NCBI GenBank assembly: GCA_028044295.1
Contig: JAOFSE010000005.1
Span: forward strand, 62,001-126,000
DNA length: 64,000 nt
Direction: 5' to 3'
Source of the DNA: Sulfurimonas sp.
GTDB lineage: Bacteria > Campylobacterota > Campylobacteria > Campylobacterales > Sulfurimonadaceae
The notes beneath the pieces were generated by a model. The model had not been told where the DNA came from and did not search any database. It saw only the letters and a program-made list of their open reading frames with translations. Shown in pieces: positions 10,304-18,642 of the stretch (the stretch's first letter is position 1; each line of letters opens with the position of its first letter). A program made the position numbers and the translations under genes.

Positions 10304-10353
10304 AGAACTAATTATAGTTCTTACATGTAACTATATTTTTTATGTTTTATAAT
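10304..10353 (+). promoter_or_regulatory. Rubredoxin promoter with inverted repeat in the -35 region
   Basis: A TATAAT -10 box lies at 10348-10353, 30 bases before the rubredoxin ATG. Upstream is a 7-bp inverted repeat with a 4-base spacer (10304-10310 and 10315-10321), directly abutting the palindrome TTACATGTAA (10321-10330), which occupies the -35 position. The arrangement looks like an operator, but no binding protein can be named. Confidence 0.4.
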
Positions 10354-10382
10354 ATATAAATAAAGGTATAAAAGGATGTGTT

Positions 10383-10550
10383 ATGCAAAGATATGTATGC
10401 CTTACATGTGATTATATTTATGACCCTGAAGTGGGAGATATTGAGAATGACATCCCAATTGGTACGGCCTTTGAAGACCTACCAGATGACTGGGTTTGCC
10501 CAGACTGTGGAGAACCTAAAGAGAACTTTGTCCCTGAAGGTGAGGAGTAG
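10383..10550 (+). CDS. Rubredoxin
   Basis: 55-residue cytoplasmic electron carrier holding one iron on four cysteines. The sequence begins [15 protein letters not shown] and carries the two knuckles CLTC (Cys6, Cys9) and CPDC (Cys39, Cys42), with the family's [10 protein letters not shown] context. The ATG at 10383 has an AAAGGA site. An overlapping reading frame in this region (10378-10560) has no rubredoxin features and is a shadow. The gene stands alone with its own promoter and is followed by a shared terminator with efp. Rubredoxins in related bacteria commonly serve peroxide or superoxide detoxification; the partner here is not visible. Confidence 0.95.
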   Translation: MQRYVCLTCDYIYDPEVGDIENDIPIGTAFEDLPDDWVCPDCGEPKENFVPEGEE

Positions 10551-10555
10551 AAGTA

Positions 10556-10575
10556 GTTAAGACTACTTAACTTTT
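10556..10575. terminator. Bidirectional terminator between rubredoxin and efp
   Basis: GTTAAG (10556-10561), loop ACTA, CTTAAC (10566-10571), then TTTT on the plus strand. It lies between two convergent genes and overlaps the efp stop codon. The stem is only 6 bp, so it is probably a weak terminator. Confidence 0.45.
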
Positions 10576-11129
10576 CCTAAAAATTCACAATCTACAGTAT
10601 TTACTTTAATAAGGTCACCCTCTAGTACATGGTAAGGTACTTGAACAACAGCACCAGTTTCAAGAGTTGCAGGTTTTTTACTTCCACTTGAAGTATCACC
10701 TTTAAAGTTTGGTGGTGTGTCTGTAATAACAAGTTCCATAGTTTCAGGAGCGGCAACAGAAATTGCTTTACCTTGGTAAAAAATCATATCAACATTTGTT
10801 CCATCTTTTAACCACTTAGATGCATCATCACACTGCTCATACGTAAGACCTAGTTGGTCATACGTTTCATTATCCATGAACTGGTACATTTCACCATCGT
10901 CATAGAGATACTGCATAGTTTTATAGTCAATAACTGGAATCTCAAATTTATCACCAGCATGGATAGTCTTTTCAACTATCTTACCATTTAAAAAACTCTT
11001 TGCTTTCATACGAACAAATGCAGCACCTTTTCCAGGTTTTACATGTTGAAATTCTACTACTTTACATGGAACTTCGCCTACTATTAGACGAACATTTTTT
11101 TTGATATCACTCATTGAAACAACAGCCAT
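10563..11129 (-). CDS. efp: Elongation factor P
   Basis: Translation factor that rescues ribosomes stalled at proline runs. 188 residues, three beta-barrel domains: KOW-like N-terminal (VRLIVGEVPCKVVEFQ), OB central, and a C-terminal OB ending VNTVDCEFLGKVK. Lys34 in the loop PGKGAAF is the position modified in lysylated EF-P; whether it is modified here cannot be seen, as no epmA or epmB lies in the window. AAGGTGAG ribosome site. Monocistronic, divergent from the signalling cluster. Confidence 0.96.
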   Translation of the reverse strand: MAVVSMSDIKKNVRLIVGEVPCKVVEFQHVKPGKGAAFVRMKAKSFLNGKIVEKTIHAGDKFEIPVIDYKTMQYLYDDGEMYQFMDNETYDQLGLTYEQCDDASKWLKDGTNVDMIFYQGKAISVAAPETMELVITDTPPNFKGDTSSGSKKPATLETGAVVQVPYHVLEGDLIKVNTVDCEFLGKVK

Positions 11130-11199
11130 AAACTCACCTTGAATTAAATATTTTGTTGAATTCTACACAAAATGCACTTAAATAATTATATTTATTTGA

Positions 11200-11205
11200 T
11201 ATAAT
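11200..11205 (+). promoter_or_regulatory. -10 box for the LuxR-type response regulator
   Basis: TATAAT in the efp/regulator intergenic region. Transcription would begin near 11212, at or beyond the first in-frame ATG (11211). That favours the second ATG (11235), which has an AGGA site at 11221-11224. Confidence 0.5.
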
Positions 11206-11234
11206 TATTTATGAATATTCAGGAAAACAACTTA

Positions 11235-11804
11235 ATGAATTTAACTATTCTTGTAGTCGAAGATGATGAGACATCAAGAAATACTTTAGTTTCTATGCTT
11301 GAATTAGACTTTGCTCATGTATACTCGAGTGAGAATGGATGCATTGGTCTGGATAAATTTAAAGAAGTTATACCGGATATTATTATTACTGATATAAGTA
11401 TGCCATGCTTAAGTGGTTTAGAAATGGTTGATGAAATTAGAAAAATGAATTCAACAGTACCGGTAATATACTTGTCTGCTCATTCAGAAGTTGAAGTTCT
11501 TCAAAAAGCTATAGACTTAAATGCATCCGGATATATTGTCAAACCATTTATTTATGATGAATTAGTTCAAAAAATTAAAGACAATACGATTCAAAACAAT
11601 TATAAATCTCTTGATATCCTTTCAAAAAGAGAAAAAGATATATTTTTAGATATTGCTAAAGGTATAAAACCGTATGACATTGCTTTAAAGTATGATATTA
11701 AATCAAAAACGGTTAGTACATATAGAAATAGAATATTAGAAAAACTAAATATAAACAACAATACAGATCTAATAAAACTAGCAATAGCCAACAATATTAT
11801 TTAA
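11235..11804 (+). CDS. Response regulator, receiver plus LuxR-type HTH
   Basis: NarL/LuxR-class transcription regulator. The receiver occupies about residues 1-120 with acidic pocket EDD, phospho-acceptor Asp53 (IITDISMP), Ser81 and Lys103 (VKPF). A C-terminal GerE-type helix-turn-helix starts at LSKREKDIF and includes KTVSTYRNRI. An earlier ATG at 11211 is in frame but has no ribosome site and coincides with the predicted transcription start, so I use 11235 (189 residues). First member of a plus-strand run of signalling genes, though a separate -10 box precedes the next gene. The cognate kinase is likely one of the three encoded just downstream. Confidence 0.88.
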   Translation: MNLTILVVEDDETSRNTLVSMLELDFAHVYSSENGCIGLDKFKEVIPDIIITDISMPCLSGLEMVDEIRKMNSTVPVIYLSAHSEVEVLQKAIDLNASGYIVKPFIYDELVQKIKDNTIQNNYKSLDILSKREKDIFLDIAKGIKPYDIALKYDIKSKTVSTYRNRILEKLNINNNTDLIKLAIANNII

Positions 11805-11844
11805 TGTAATCCTTTTTCCACTACTTATTATTTTAATATACTTG

Positions 11845-11850
11845 TATAAT
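11845..11850 (+). promoter_or_regulatory. -10 box for the HD-GYP-led signalling operon
   Basis: TATAAT located 38 bases before the ATG of the HD-GYP gene, with an AGAAGG ribosome site at 11871-11876 in between. From here to 21030 the genes abut or overlap, so this is probably the main promoter of the operon. Confidence 0.45.
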
Positions 11851-11887
11851 CATATAAATACAACTTAATTAGAAGGTATATTAAACC

Positions 11888-13696
11888 ATGACTTTAGATA
11901 ATACATTGAAAAATACAACATTACTATATGTTGAGGATGATCAGCTAATTAGAGATGAACTAGTTGAAATTTTAGAAGATGAGGTTGCCAATCTTTATGT
12001 AGCAACAAATGGTCAAGAAGGTTTAGATTTATATAAAAAGTTTAGACCAGATATTATTCTAACAGATATTCGTATGCCAGTCATGGATGGTTTAAGTATG
12101 AGTCAGAGTATTATTGATATAAACCCTGATGCACAGATAATAATTTCATCAGCCTTTAATGAAGCAGAGTACTTACTTAATGCGATTAAGATAGGTATCC
12201 ACTACTACAGCTTAAAACCTATTAACTTAGAAGACTTATTTAACAACTTAGACAAAACATCTAAAAATATAATGATTTCTAAAAGATTAAAAGAAAAAGA
12301 AAAATTGCTACAGCAATATAAATCTGAAGTTGACAAGATAGCCATAGTCTCTAAAACAGATAAAAATGGACTTATAACATATGCGAATAAAGCTTTTTGT
12401 GATATTAGTGGCTACTCAGAAGAAGAACTTATTGGGAATACTCATGCTATTGTTAAACATCCATCAAATAATGATTCATTTTTTAAAGATATTTGGGAAA
12501 CTATCCTTGATAAAAGGGAGTGGAAGGGTAAAATTAAGAATAAAAATAAAAATGGAGACAACTATTTTGTTGACTCCACAATATTTCCTATTTTAAATGA
12601 CTCAGGCGAAATAGAAGAGTTTATATCTATACGTAAAGATATTACCCAAGAGGAACGATATAAACAAAACCTAGAAAAAATGCTTGATGTAAGCTTTGAG
12701 TCACTAGAAAGTAAGAAAAGGTTTATTGATGAATATGAGAATGCTTTGCAAAATAACAGTCTGTTTTGTAAAACAAATCAAGATGGGACAATCGTATCTG
12801 CTAGTAAGCACTTCATAGAGCTACTTGATATAAAAGAACAATTCAATTCTAGCAGTCTATATCTTGATTTAGTAGAAGACAGTGAGATAGATAAACTAAA
12901 TATACAGGTAAGAAACTCCATTAATACACATAAAACATGGGCTGGAATTGTTAAGCATAAAAATTCCAAGGGAGAAACTCTATATTTACAAAGTTCATAT
13001 ATTCCTATTACTGATGCGAAAAGCAACATAATCGAGGTTATGTGCCTTTATACTGACCTTACGGACCAACATAAATTGAACAAAGCAATCCTTGATACAC
13101 AAAGAGAAGTAATCTCGAGAATGGGTGCTATTGGTGAAACAAGATCAAAAGAAACAGGTGATCATGTTAAAAGAGTTGCAGAGTATTCAAAACTACTAGC
13201 ACTAAAATATGGACTCAGTCATAAGGAAGCAGAAGAGATTAAAATGGCTTCACCTATGCATGACATAGGTAAAGTTGCTATTCCTGATAACATACTCAAT
13301 AAACCTGGTAAATTGACAAGTGAAGAATTTGAAATAATGAAAGAGCATGCACAACTTGGACATGATATGCTTAGTGGCTCAAATCAACCACTACTTAATA
13401 CAGCTTCTATAATATCTCAACAACATCATGAAAAGTGGAATGGTTCTGGTTACCCTAAGGGTTTATCCGGAGAAGATATTCATATATATGGTAGGATAAC
13501 AGCTATCGCAGACGTATTTGATGCCCTTGGCCATGACAGAGTATACAAAAAAGCTTGGCCTATAGAAAATATACTAAACTTATTTAAAGAAGAGTCTGGT
13601 AAACATTTTGATCCAAATTTGATAGATATCTTTATGGATAACCTTGATGAATTCCTGTCAATAAAAGATTGTTTTTCATCTGATAAGACACAATAA
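11888..13696 (+). CDS. Receiver-PAS-PAS-HD-GYP cyclic-di-GMP phosphodiesterase
   Basis: 602-residue soluble response regulator. Receiver (about 1-130) with Asp60 in ILTDIRMP. A first PAS domain (about 145-260) with ITYANKAFCDISGYSEEELIG, and a more divergent second PAS (about 275-395). HD-GYP domain (about 405-590) with the His-Asp pair in MHDIGKVAIPD, a further HH in QQHHEKWNGSGYP and the GYP motif intact, plus DVFDALGHDR. HD-GYP domains hydrolyse cyclic-di-GMP, so phosphorylation probably adjusts biofilm or motility output. The stop is followed at once by the ATG of the next gene. Confidence 0.92.
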   Translation: MTLDNTLKNTTLLYVEDDQLIRDELVEILEDEVANLYVATNGQEGLDLYKKFRPDIILTDIRMPVMDGLSMSQSIIDINPDAQIIISSAFNEAEYLLNAIKIGIHYYSLKPINLEDLFNNLDKTSKNIMISKRLKEKEKLLQQYKSEVDKIAIVSKTDKNGLITYANKAFCDISGYSEEELIGNTHAIVKHPSNNDSFFKDIWETILDKREWKGKIKNKNKNGDNYFVDSTIFPILNDSGEIEEFISIRKDITQEERYKQNLEKMLDVSFESLESKKRFIDEYENALQNNSLFCKTNQDGTIVSASKHFIELLDIKEQFNSSSLYLDLVEDSEIDKLNIQVRNSINTHKTWAGIVKHKNSKGETLYLQSSYIPITDAKSNIIEVMCLYTDLTDQHKLNKAILDTQREVISRMGAIGETRSKETGDHVKRVAEYSKLLALKYGLSHKEAEEIKMASPMHDIGKVAIPDNILNKPGKLTSEEFEIMKEHAQLGHDMLSGSNQPLLNTASIISQQHHEKWNGSGYPKGLSGEDIHIYGRITAIADVFDALGHDRVYKKAWPIENILNLFKEESGKHFDPNLIDIFMDNLDEFLSIKDCFSSDKTQ

Positions 13697-14872
13697 ATGA
13701 AAAATATTAACGAAGTGAGTGAACATATATCTATACTCTATGTTGAAGACACTATAAGTGCTCAGCGAGAGTTTAGTGATATATTATCTATATTTGTTGA
13801 CGAAGTAAATGTAGCTTCTAATGGAGAAGAAGGTTTACAAATGTATAAAGAGTTATCTCCTGATATTATTATTACAGATATCCAAATGCCTGTTATGAAT
13901 GGTCTTGATATGATTAAAGAAATTCGTTCAGAAGATACAGATACACCTATAATTATTACCAGCGCATTTAATGACAATAGTTATCTGTTTGACGCTATAG
14001 AGCTTGGAATCGAACACTACTTACTTAAACCTATTATTGTAGATAAACTAGAAGAACGTCTTGACACAATAATAAGAGCTATCATGCAAAAAAGAGAGTT
14101 AAAGTCATATCAAGATTTTTTAGAAGAAAAAATTCAAAAAGAAATGATACTTAGAGAAGAAAAAGAGTCTCTTTTGCTTCAACAAAACAAATCTTCAGAG
14201 ATAGGACATATGGTAGGTGTGATTGCTCACCAATGGAAACAACCTTTAAACTATTTAAATATGCTTATTGAGGATATTGGTTTGGAGTATGAGTACCAAC
14301 CCTTATCAAAAGAGTATATTAATGACTTTATCAAAAAGGGAACATCAAAGGTAGAGTTTTTAACAACTACTATGGATAATTTTTTAAACTTCTATAAGAG
14401 TGAAAACACATCTAAAACCTTCCTGGTCTCCCATGTAGTAAATGAGATAATATCTTTCTTAAACATACCATATAAAGCTCTAGGCATATCTATAATAGTA
14501 GAAGTGCAAAATGACTTTAAAATATCCGGTATTGAAAATGAGTTTCAACAGGTAGTACTTAATCTTATTACAAATGCCAAAGAGGCTTTTGATGGCTTAA
14601 ATAAAGCAGATTCTCAAATTGTAATAAAAATCGATAGTATGGATAACATTGGTAGTATACAAATTTTAGATAATGCCACAGGTTTTGATACAAGTAAGAT
14701 AGATAAAATTTTTGACCTTGAATATACAACTAAACAAGATGGAAACGGTATAGGTTTGTACCTTGTAAACAAGGTTATAACACAAAGGTTTAACGGCTCC
14801 ATAGAAGCATTAAACCTAAACAATGGAGCGTGCTTCAAAATTACTTTAAACATAGGAAAAAACAATGACTAG
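13697..14872 (+). CDS. Hybrid receiver-histidine kinase (receiver first)
   Basis: 391-residue soluble protein. The N-terminal receiver has Asp61 in IITDIQMP and a KPI lysine. A coiled-coil linker (about 130-165) leads to a kinase core with H-box HQWKQPLN, N-box NLITNAKEAF and G-box GNGIGLYLV. HQW(R/K)QPLN kinases are common in Campylobacterota. No membrane segment, so it depends on upstream proteins for input, probably by phosphotransfer to its receiver. It starts directly after the HD-GYP stop and overlaps the binding-protein gene by 8 bases, so all three are likely translated together. Confidence 0.9.
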   Translation: MKNINEVSEHISILYVEDTISAQREFSDILSIFVDEVNVASNGEEGLQMYKELSPDIIITDIQMPVMNGLDMIKEIRSEDTDTPIIITSAFNDNSYLFDAIELGIEHYLLKPIIVDKLEERLDTIIRAIMQKRELKSYQDFLEEKIQKEMILREEKESLLLQQNKSSEIGHMVGVIAHQWKQPLNYLNMLIEDIGLEYEYQPLSKEYINDFIKKGTSKVEFLTTTMDNFLNFYKSENTSKTFLVSHVVNEIISFLNIPYKALGISIIVEVQNDFKISGIENEFQQVVLNLITNAKEAFDGLNKADSQIVIKIDSMDNIGSIQILDNATGFDTSKIDKIFDLEYTTKQDGNGIGLYLVNKVITQRFNGSIEALNLNNGACFKITLNIGKNND

Positions 14873-15830
14873 AATGATAAATATAACTTTACTATTGTTG
14901 TCACTACTTTTATCTGGATGCGGTGATACACAACAAGAATCAGTTTTAAAGGTTGGCATATCTCCATGGCCTGGATATGAACCGTTAGTATTAGCATCCA
15001 ATAAAGGTTTATACCAAGGTGATACACATATTAGAATTATTAGGTTTAGCACTCCATCTGAATCTTTCAGAGCATTAAGAGATGGTCTCATCGATGTTGC
15101 AGCATTTACTGCAGATGAAGTTTTTCACTATGCTGAGGTTAGAAGTGCTCCAAAAATTTTCATGATTCTTGATGTTTCTAATGGTGCTGATGCTATTGTT
15201 GCTAAAAAAAACATCCAAACAATTGATCAGCTAAAAGGTAATGTACTTGCAGCTGAGGGAAGTGCATTAGGGCATTATCTTATTAGCAGGTCTTTAGACT
15301 TTTCAAAGAACACAAAACTTTCAGATATCAAGCTAACTACAATTCCAATTAATAATCAAGTTCAAGCTTTTAAAGCAGGTATTATTGATGCCGCTGTTAC
15401 ATATGAACCTTCAAAATCACTACTAGTAGCTGCTGGGGCTCATGTTCTTTTTGATAGTTCTAAGATCCCCAATGAAGTTGTTGATGTTCTCGTGACTAAT
15501 AATGAAACTCTTCAGAATAGAAGTAAGGATTTAAAAGTACTAATGGATGGATGGTTTAAAACTCTAGACTATATAAATAAGAACTACGATGTTGCTATGC
15601 GAGAACTTGCAGAGGAAGAAGGTACCGATGTTAAAAACTTCACTAAGGCATTTAGTGAAATAAAAATAGCAGATAGAGCAGACAACATGAGTATGCTTAA
15701 AAAGAATGGTTCCTTAGTTACATCAATGAAGAGACTAAGTCAATTAATGTATGAAAAAGGCAGTTTAAAAGAGAATATAAATGTGGAACCTATTCTTGAT
15801 GACAAAATTTTAGATATGATGGAAGACTAG
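14865..15830 (+). CDS. NMT1/THI5-like substrate-binding lipoprotein
   Basis: 321 residues with a lipoprotein signal peptide ending in the lipobox LLSGCGD (Cys about 19). The mature part begins VLKVGISPWPGYEPLVLASNKGLY, characteristic of NitT/TauT/SsuA and ThiY-type periplasmic binding proteins, and continues with the usual two-lobe fold (VQAFKAGIIDAAVTYEP). Such proteins normally feed ABC importers of nitrate, sulfonates, taurine or pyrimidines. No permease or ATPase gene is nearby: both neighbours are kinases, overlapping by 8 bases upstream and abutting downstream. I infer that it presents a small ligand to the adjacent membrane kinase. The ligand is unknown. Confidence 0.88.
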   Translation: MTRMINITLLLLSLLLSGCGDTQQESVLKVGISPWPGYEPLVLASNKGLYQGDTHIRIIRFSTPSESFRALRDGLIDVAAFTADEVFHYAEVRSAPKIFMILDVSNGADAIVAKKNIQTIDQLKGNVLAAEGSALGHYLISRSLDFSKNTKLSDIKLTTIPINNQVQAFKAGIIDAAVTYEPSKSLLVAAGAHVLFDSSKIPNEVVDVLVTNNETLQNRSKDLKVLMDGWFKTLDYINKNYDVAMRELAEEEGTDVKNFTKAFSEIKIADRADNMSMLKKNGSLVTSMKRLSQLMYEKGSLKENINVEPILDDKILDMMED

Positions 15831-17351
15831 ATGAATGTACGACTAAAATACTCCTTACCCCTGTCTATACTTTTCATAGGTCTAGTTTTAGTGATGTTTA
15901 AATCATATAATGAAATGCAAGTTACTAAAGAAAACATGCTAAAAGAATCATTTTCAGAGACTCGAGTACTTGGTAATAGAATTTCAAATCAACTTAGCAC
16001 TGATTGGCAAGATACACATTTAGACAAGTATTTAGTCAGGAGTACAATATCATCATACATGGTTAATTACTTAGATCAAGTAGATATTTATGATGAAAAT
16101 AAAAACATATTGTTTTCACAATATATTAGTTCACATAAAGCTGATAAGAAAGAGCCTTTTAATACAAAAATATACAACCAGCTTATAAAAGATAAATTTT
16201 CACATTTAGAATTTCAACAAGACCATCGTCATATTATTGGATATTTTCCTATTGATTTACCACTCAAGAACAAAAATCAGATGTATTCAAGGTCTACAGG
16301 TGTATTGATTCTTGTTTTTGACATTACAAAACAATACAATTTCATGCAAGAAAATATATACTATGCGCTTGTAAGTAATATTGTTGTTCTTCTATTAATG
16401 GTACTAAGTATCTATATATTATTATACTTACTGATATTTAAACGTTTAAGTACTTTACATAATGCAACTATTCAACTATCATCTGGTGATATGAATGTAA
16501 ATGTAAAAACAACTATGAATGATGAGCTCACTGATGTAATAAAAACATTTAATGATATGGCACATCAGATGTCCGAATACAAAAATACTATGGAAGAAAA
16601 AATACAACTTGCTTTAGATGAACATCAGCAGCAAAATAAAATACTTATACAACAGAGTAAACTAGCTTCAATGGGAGAGATGATAGGAAATATAGCACAT
16701 CAATGGAGGCAGCCTTTAAACGCACTTGGTTTGATTAATCAAAAAATTGCTTTAATGTCAAGAAAAGGTAAACTTACTGATGAGCAAATCCAAAAAAATA
16801 CTCTCAATGCTAATGAGCTTATTTTAAGTATGTCACATACTATTAATGACTTTAGAGACTTTTTTAAACCAAATAAACAAGCTGAACTATTCAGCCTAAA
16901 CGATGCTGTTATTGATTCATTAAAATTACTTGACGCATCACTTAAAGAATCAAATATTAACCTCTCTTTATCGTGTGGAACTGACTTTTGTAAAGTACTT
17001 GGATATAAAAATGAATTTATACAGGTATTAGTAAATATTATTAACAATTCAAAAGATGCGCTTAAAGAAAAAGTAGATGGATCAAGGGATATTTCTCTTT
17101 CTGGTAAAAGAGATAGCAATGCTATAATATTAACAATTTCTGATAACGGTGGCGGAATACCTGAAAATATTATTGATAGAATCTTTGAGCCGTATTATAC
17201 GACAAAAGAAGAAGGTCAAGGAACAGGGATAGGTTTATATATGTCAAAAATAATTATTGAAGAAAATATGAATGGTCTTATAGATGTTCAAAACACTGAT
17301 GATGGTGTTGTATTTACAATTACATTTTATATAGATAAAGAGGATAACTAA
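15831..17351 (+). CDS. Membrane sensor histidine kinase (periplasmic domain, HAMP, kinase)
   Basis: 506 residues. First membrane segment at about 7-25, periplasmic domain of about 145 residues, second membrane segment around 178-200, HAMP (TLHNATIQLSSGDMNV onwards), coiled coil, then kinase core with H-box HQWRQPLN, N-box NIINNSKDAL and G-box GTGIGLYMS. It starts directly after the stop of the binding lipoprotein, which makes it the natural candidate for sensing that protein's loaded state. It is followed one base later by a receiver protein, its likely phosphate acceptor. Confidence 0.9.
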   Translation: MNVRLKYSLPLSILFIGLVLVMFKSYNEMQVTKENMLKESFSETRVLGNRISNQLSTDWQDTHLDKYLVRSTISSYMVNYLDQVDIYDENKNILFSQYISSHKADKKEPFNTKIYNQLIKDKFSHLEFQQDHRHIIGYFPIDLPLKNKNQMYSRSTGVLILVFDITKQYNFMQENIYYALVSNIVVLLLMVLSIYILLYLLIFKRLSTLHNATIQLSSGDMNVNVKTTMNDELTDVIKTFNDMAHQMSEYKNTMEEKIQLALDEHQQQNKILIQQSKLASMGEMIGNIAHQWRQPLNALGLINQKIALMSRKGKLTDEQIQKNTLNANELILSMSHTINDFRDFFKPNKQAELFSLNDAVIDSLKLLDASLKESNINLSLSCGTDFCKVLGYKNEFIQVLVNIINNSKDALKEKVDGSRDISLSGKRDSNAIILTISDNGGGIPENIIDRIFEPYYTTKEEGQGTGIGLYMSKIIIEENMNGLIDVQNTDDGVVFTITFYIDKEDN

Positions 17352-17352
17352 T

Positions 17353-18633
17353 ATGAATATATTAATAGTTGATGATATTGAAGATAATATTGATTCATTA
17401 GATAGGTTAATAACACAATTTACTAGAAGAGAGAACCAAGATGTAAAAGTATTTAAAGCTACTAATGGTCAGATGGCGATAGATATATGTAGTAAAAATA
17501 CTATAGATTTGGTATTTATGGATATTGTTATGCCAATAATGGGCGGTATAGAAGCTACAAAAGTAATAAAGGCTAACCAACCAAGTATCATGATAGTAGC
17601 CGTTTCCTCTGAAAAAGATGAGTCTACTATACAAGAGATACTTAATAGTGGTGCAGAAGACTATGTTAACAAACCATTTAGCTCGTCCGCTATGTTAATA
17701 AGATTAAAGAACTATACTCAACTATTAGCTTCAAGAAATAGTATTAGCTATCAACCAAAATCAATAAATACTTTAACAAATAAAATATATAGCTACAATA
17801 TGAAATTTTTCATATCAAATGAAGATGAATTAGCACAGTTTTGGGAGACAATGCTCGTCAGACTAGAGTTCCAAGAACATATAAACCATCTAAGTGACTT
17901 TGTAAGATTTATATTTCAATTAGGTAGTTTCCAGATTAAAAAGTCATACAAGTTTAATATCTATGTAGAAGAAGATGCTGATTTTTTTTACTTTAGTATA
18001 AATAACATGAACATTTTACCTCATGAGTATATCAATAAGATGATTGAGAAAGGATGTCAAGGTGCTGTCAGTAATATAGATGGTGACATAATATCTTTTG
18101 CACTCCCTAGGATTGTTCATCGTCAAGCGGTAGAAATTATTGAAACAAGTCATGAGACACATGACAATGTTGTGATAGAACAAGAAGAGTTAAAAACATT
18201 TAAAATACTTGAAGATGATGAGCTTGAAGAGTTTGAATTTATACTCGGAAAACTAAAAACTGAAATAACAATGATGGGCTCTTCTGACTTAAACTTAGAT
18301 GACATAGATATCATGAATGACAATATCAGCAGGTTGACTAATATTTTAAACTCCTCTAATGATGCATACAATATATCATCATCATTAAGTGATTTATCTA
18401 TACTTTTAAATGAGCACTCTGAAGATTTTTTACAAAAGAGCAAAGACCTCTCTCAAATGATGACATCATTTTTAAATGATCTTTTTATGTGGAAAGATAT
18501 GATTTTTTATACTGGTGCTCCTTCTGTTGGCTTTTTAGACGACTCTATATTAAGTAATGTACAAATGGTTCGTGCAGTCCTTATAGTAGATGAAAATGTA
18601 TCAGATAACTTAGATGATATCTTTGACTTTTAA
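17353..18633 (+). CDS. Response regulator with an unrecognised long output region
   Basis: 426 residues. The receiver (about 1-125) is canonical: VDD pocket, Asp57 in VFMDIVMP, a Ser pair in AVSSEKDES and NKPF lysine. The remaining 300 residues match no domain I recognise. They include an aromatic-rich stretch (about 145-260) and an acidic, helical C terminus rich in Asp, Glu, Leu and Ser that contains no HTH, GGDEF, EAL or ATPase motif. It may be a phosphate sink, scaffold or protein-binding output. It lies between two kinases of the same operon, so it is probably a target of one or both. Confidence 0.8.
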   Translation: MNILIVDDIEDNIDSLDRLITQFTRRENQDVKVFKATNGQMAIDICSKNTIDLVFMDIVMPIMGGIEATKVIKANQPSIMIVAVSSEKDESTIQEILNSGAEDYVNKPFSSSAMLIRLKNYTQLLASRNSISYQPKSINTLTNKIYSYNMKFFISNEDELAQFWETMLVRLEFQEHINHLSDFVRFIFQLGSFQIKKSYKFNIYVEEDADFFYFSINNMNILPHEYINKMIEKGCQGAVSNIDGDIISFALPRIVHRQAVEIIETSHETHDNVVIEQEELKTFKILEDDELEEFEFILGKLKTEITMMGSSDLNLDDIDIMNDNISRLTNILNSSNDAYNISSSLSDLSILLNEHSEDFLQKSKDLSQMMTSFLNDLFMWKDMIFYTGAPSVGFLDDSILSNVQMVRAVLIVDENVSDNLDDIFDF

Positions 18634-18642
18634 AGGAAACTC

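Noticed and set aside
10378..10560. 60-residue frame overlapping rubredoxin
   Set aside because: It is the wrong frame. The frame starting at 10383 encodes a perfect rubredoxin with both CxxC knuckles.
14865..15830. Thiamine-precursor or nitrate ABC importer
   Set aside because: Only the binding protein is present. The neighbours are kinases and receivers, with no permease or ATPase.
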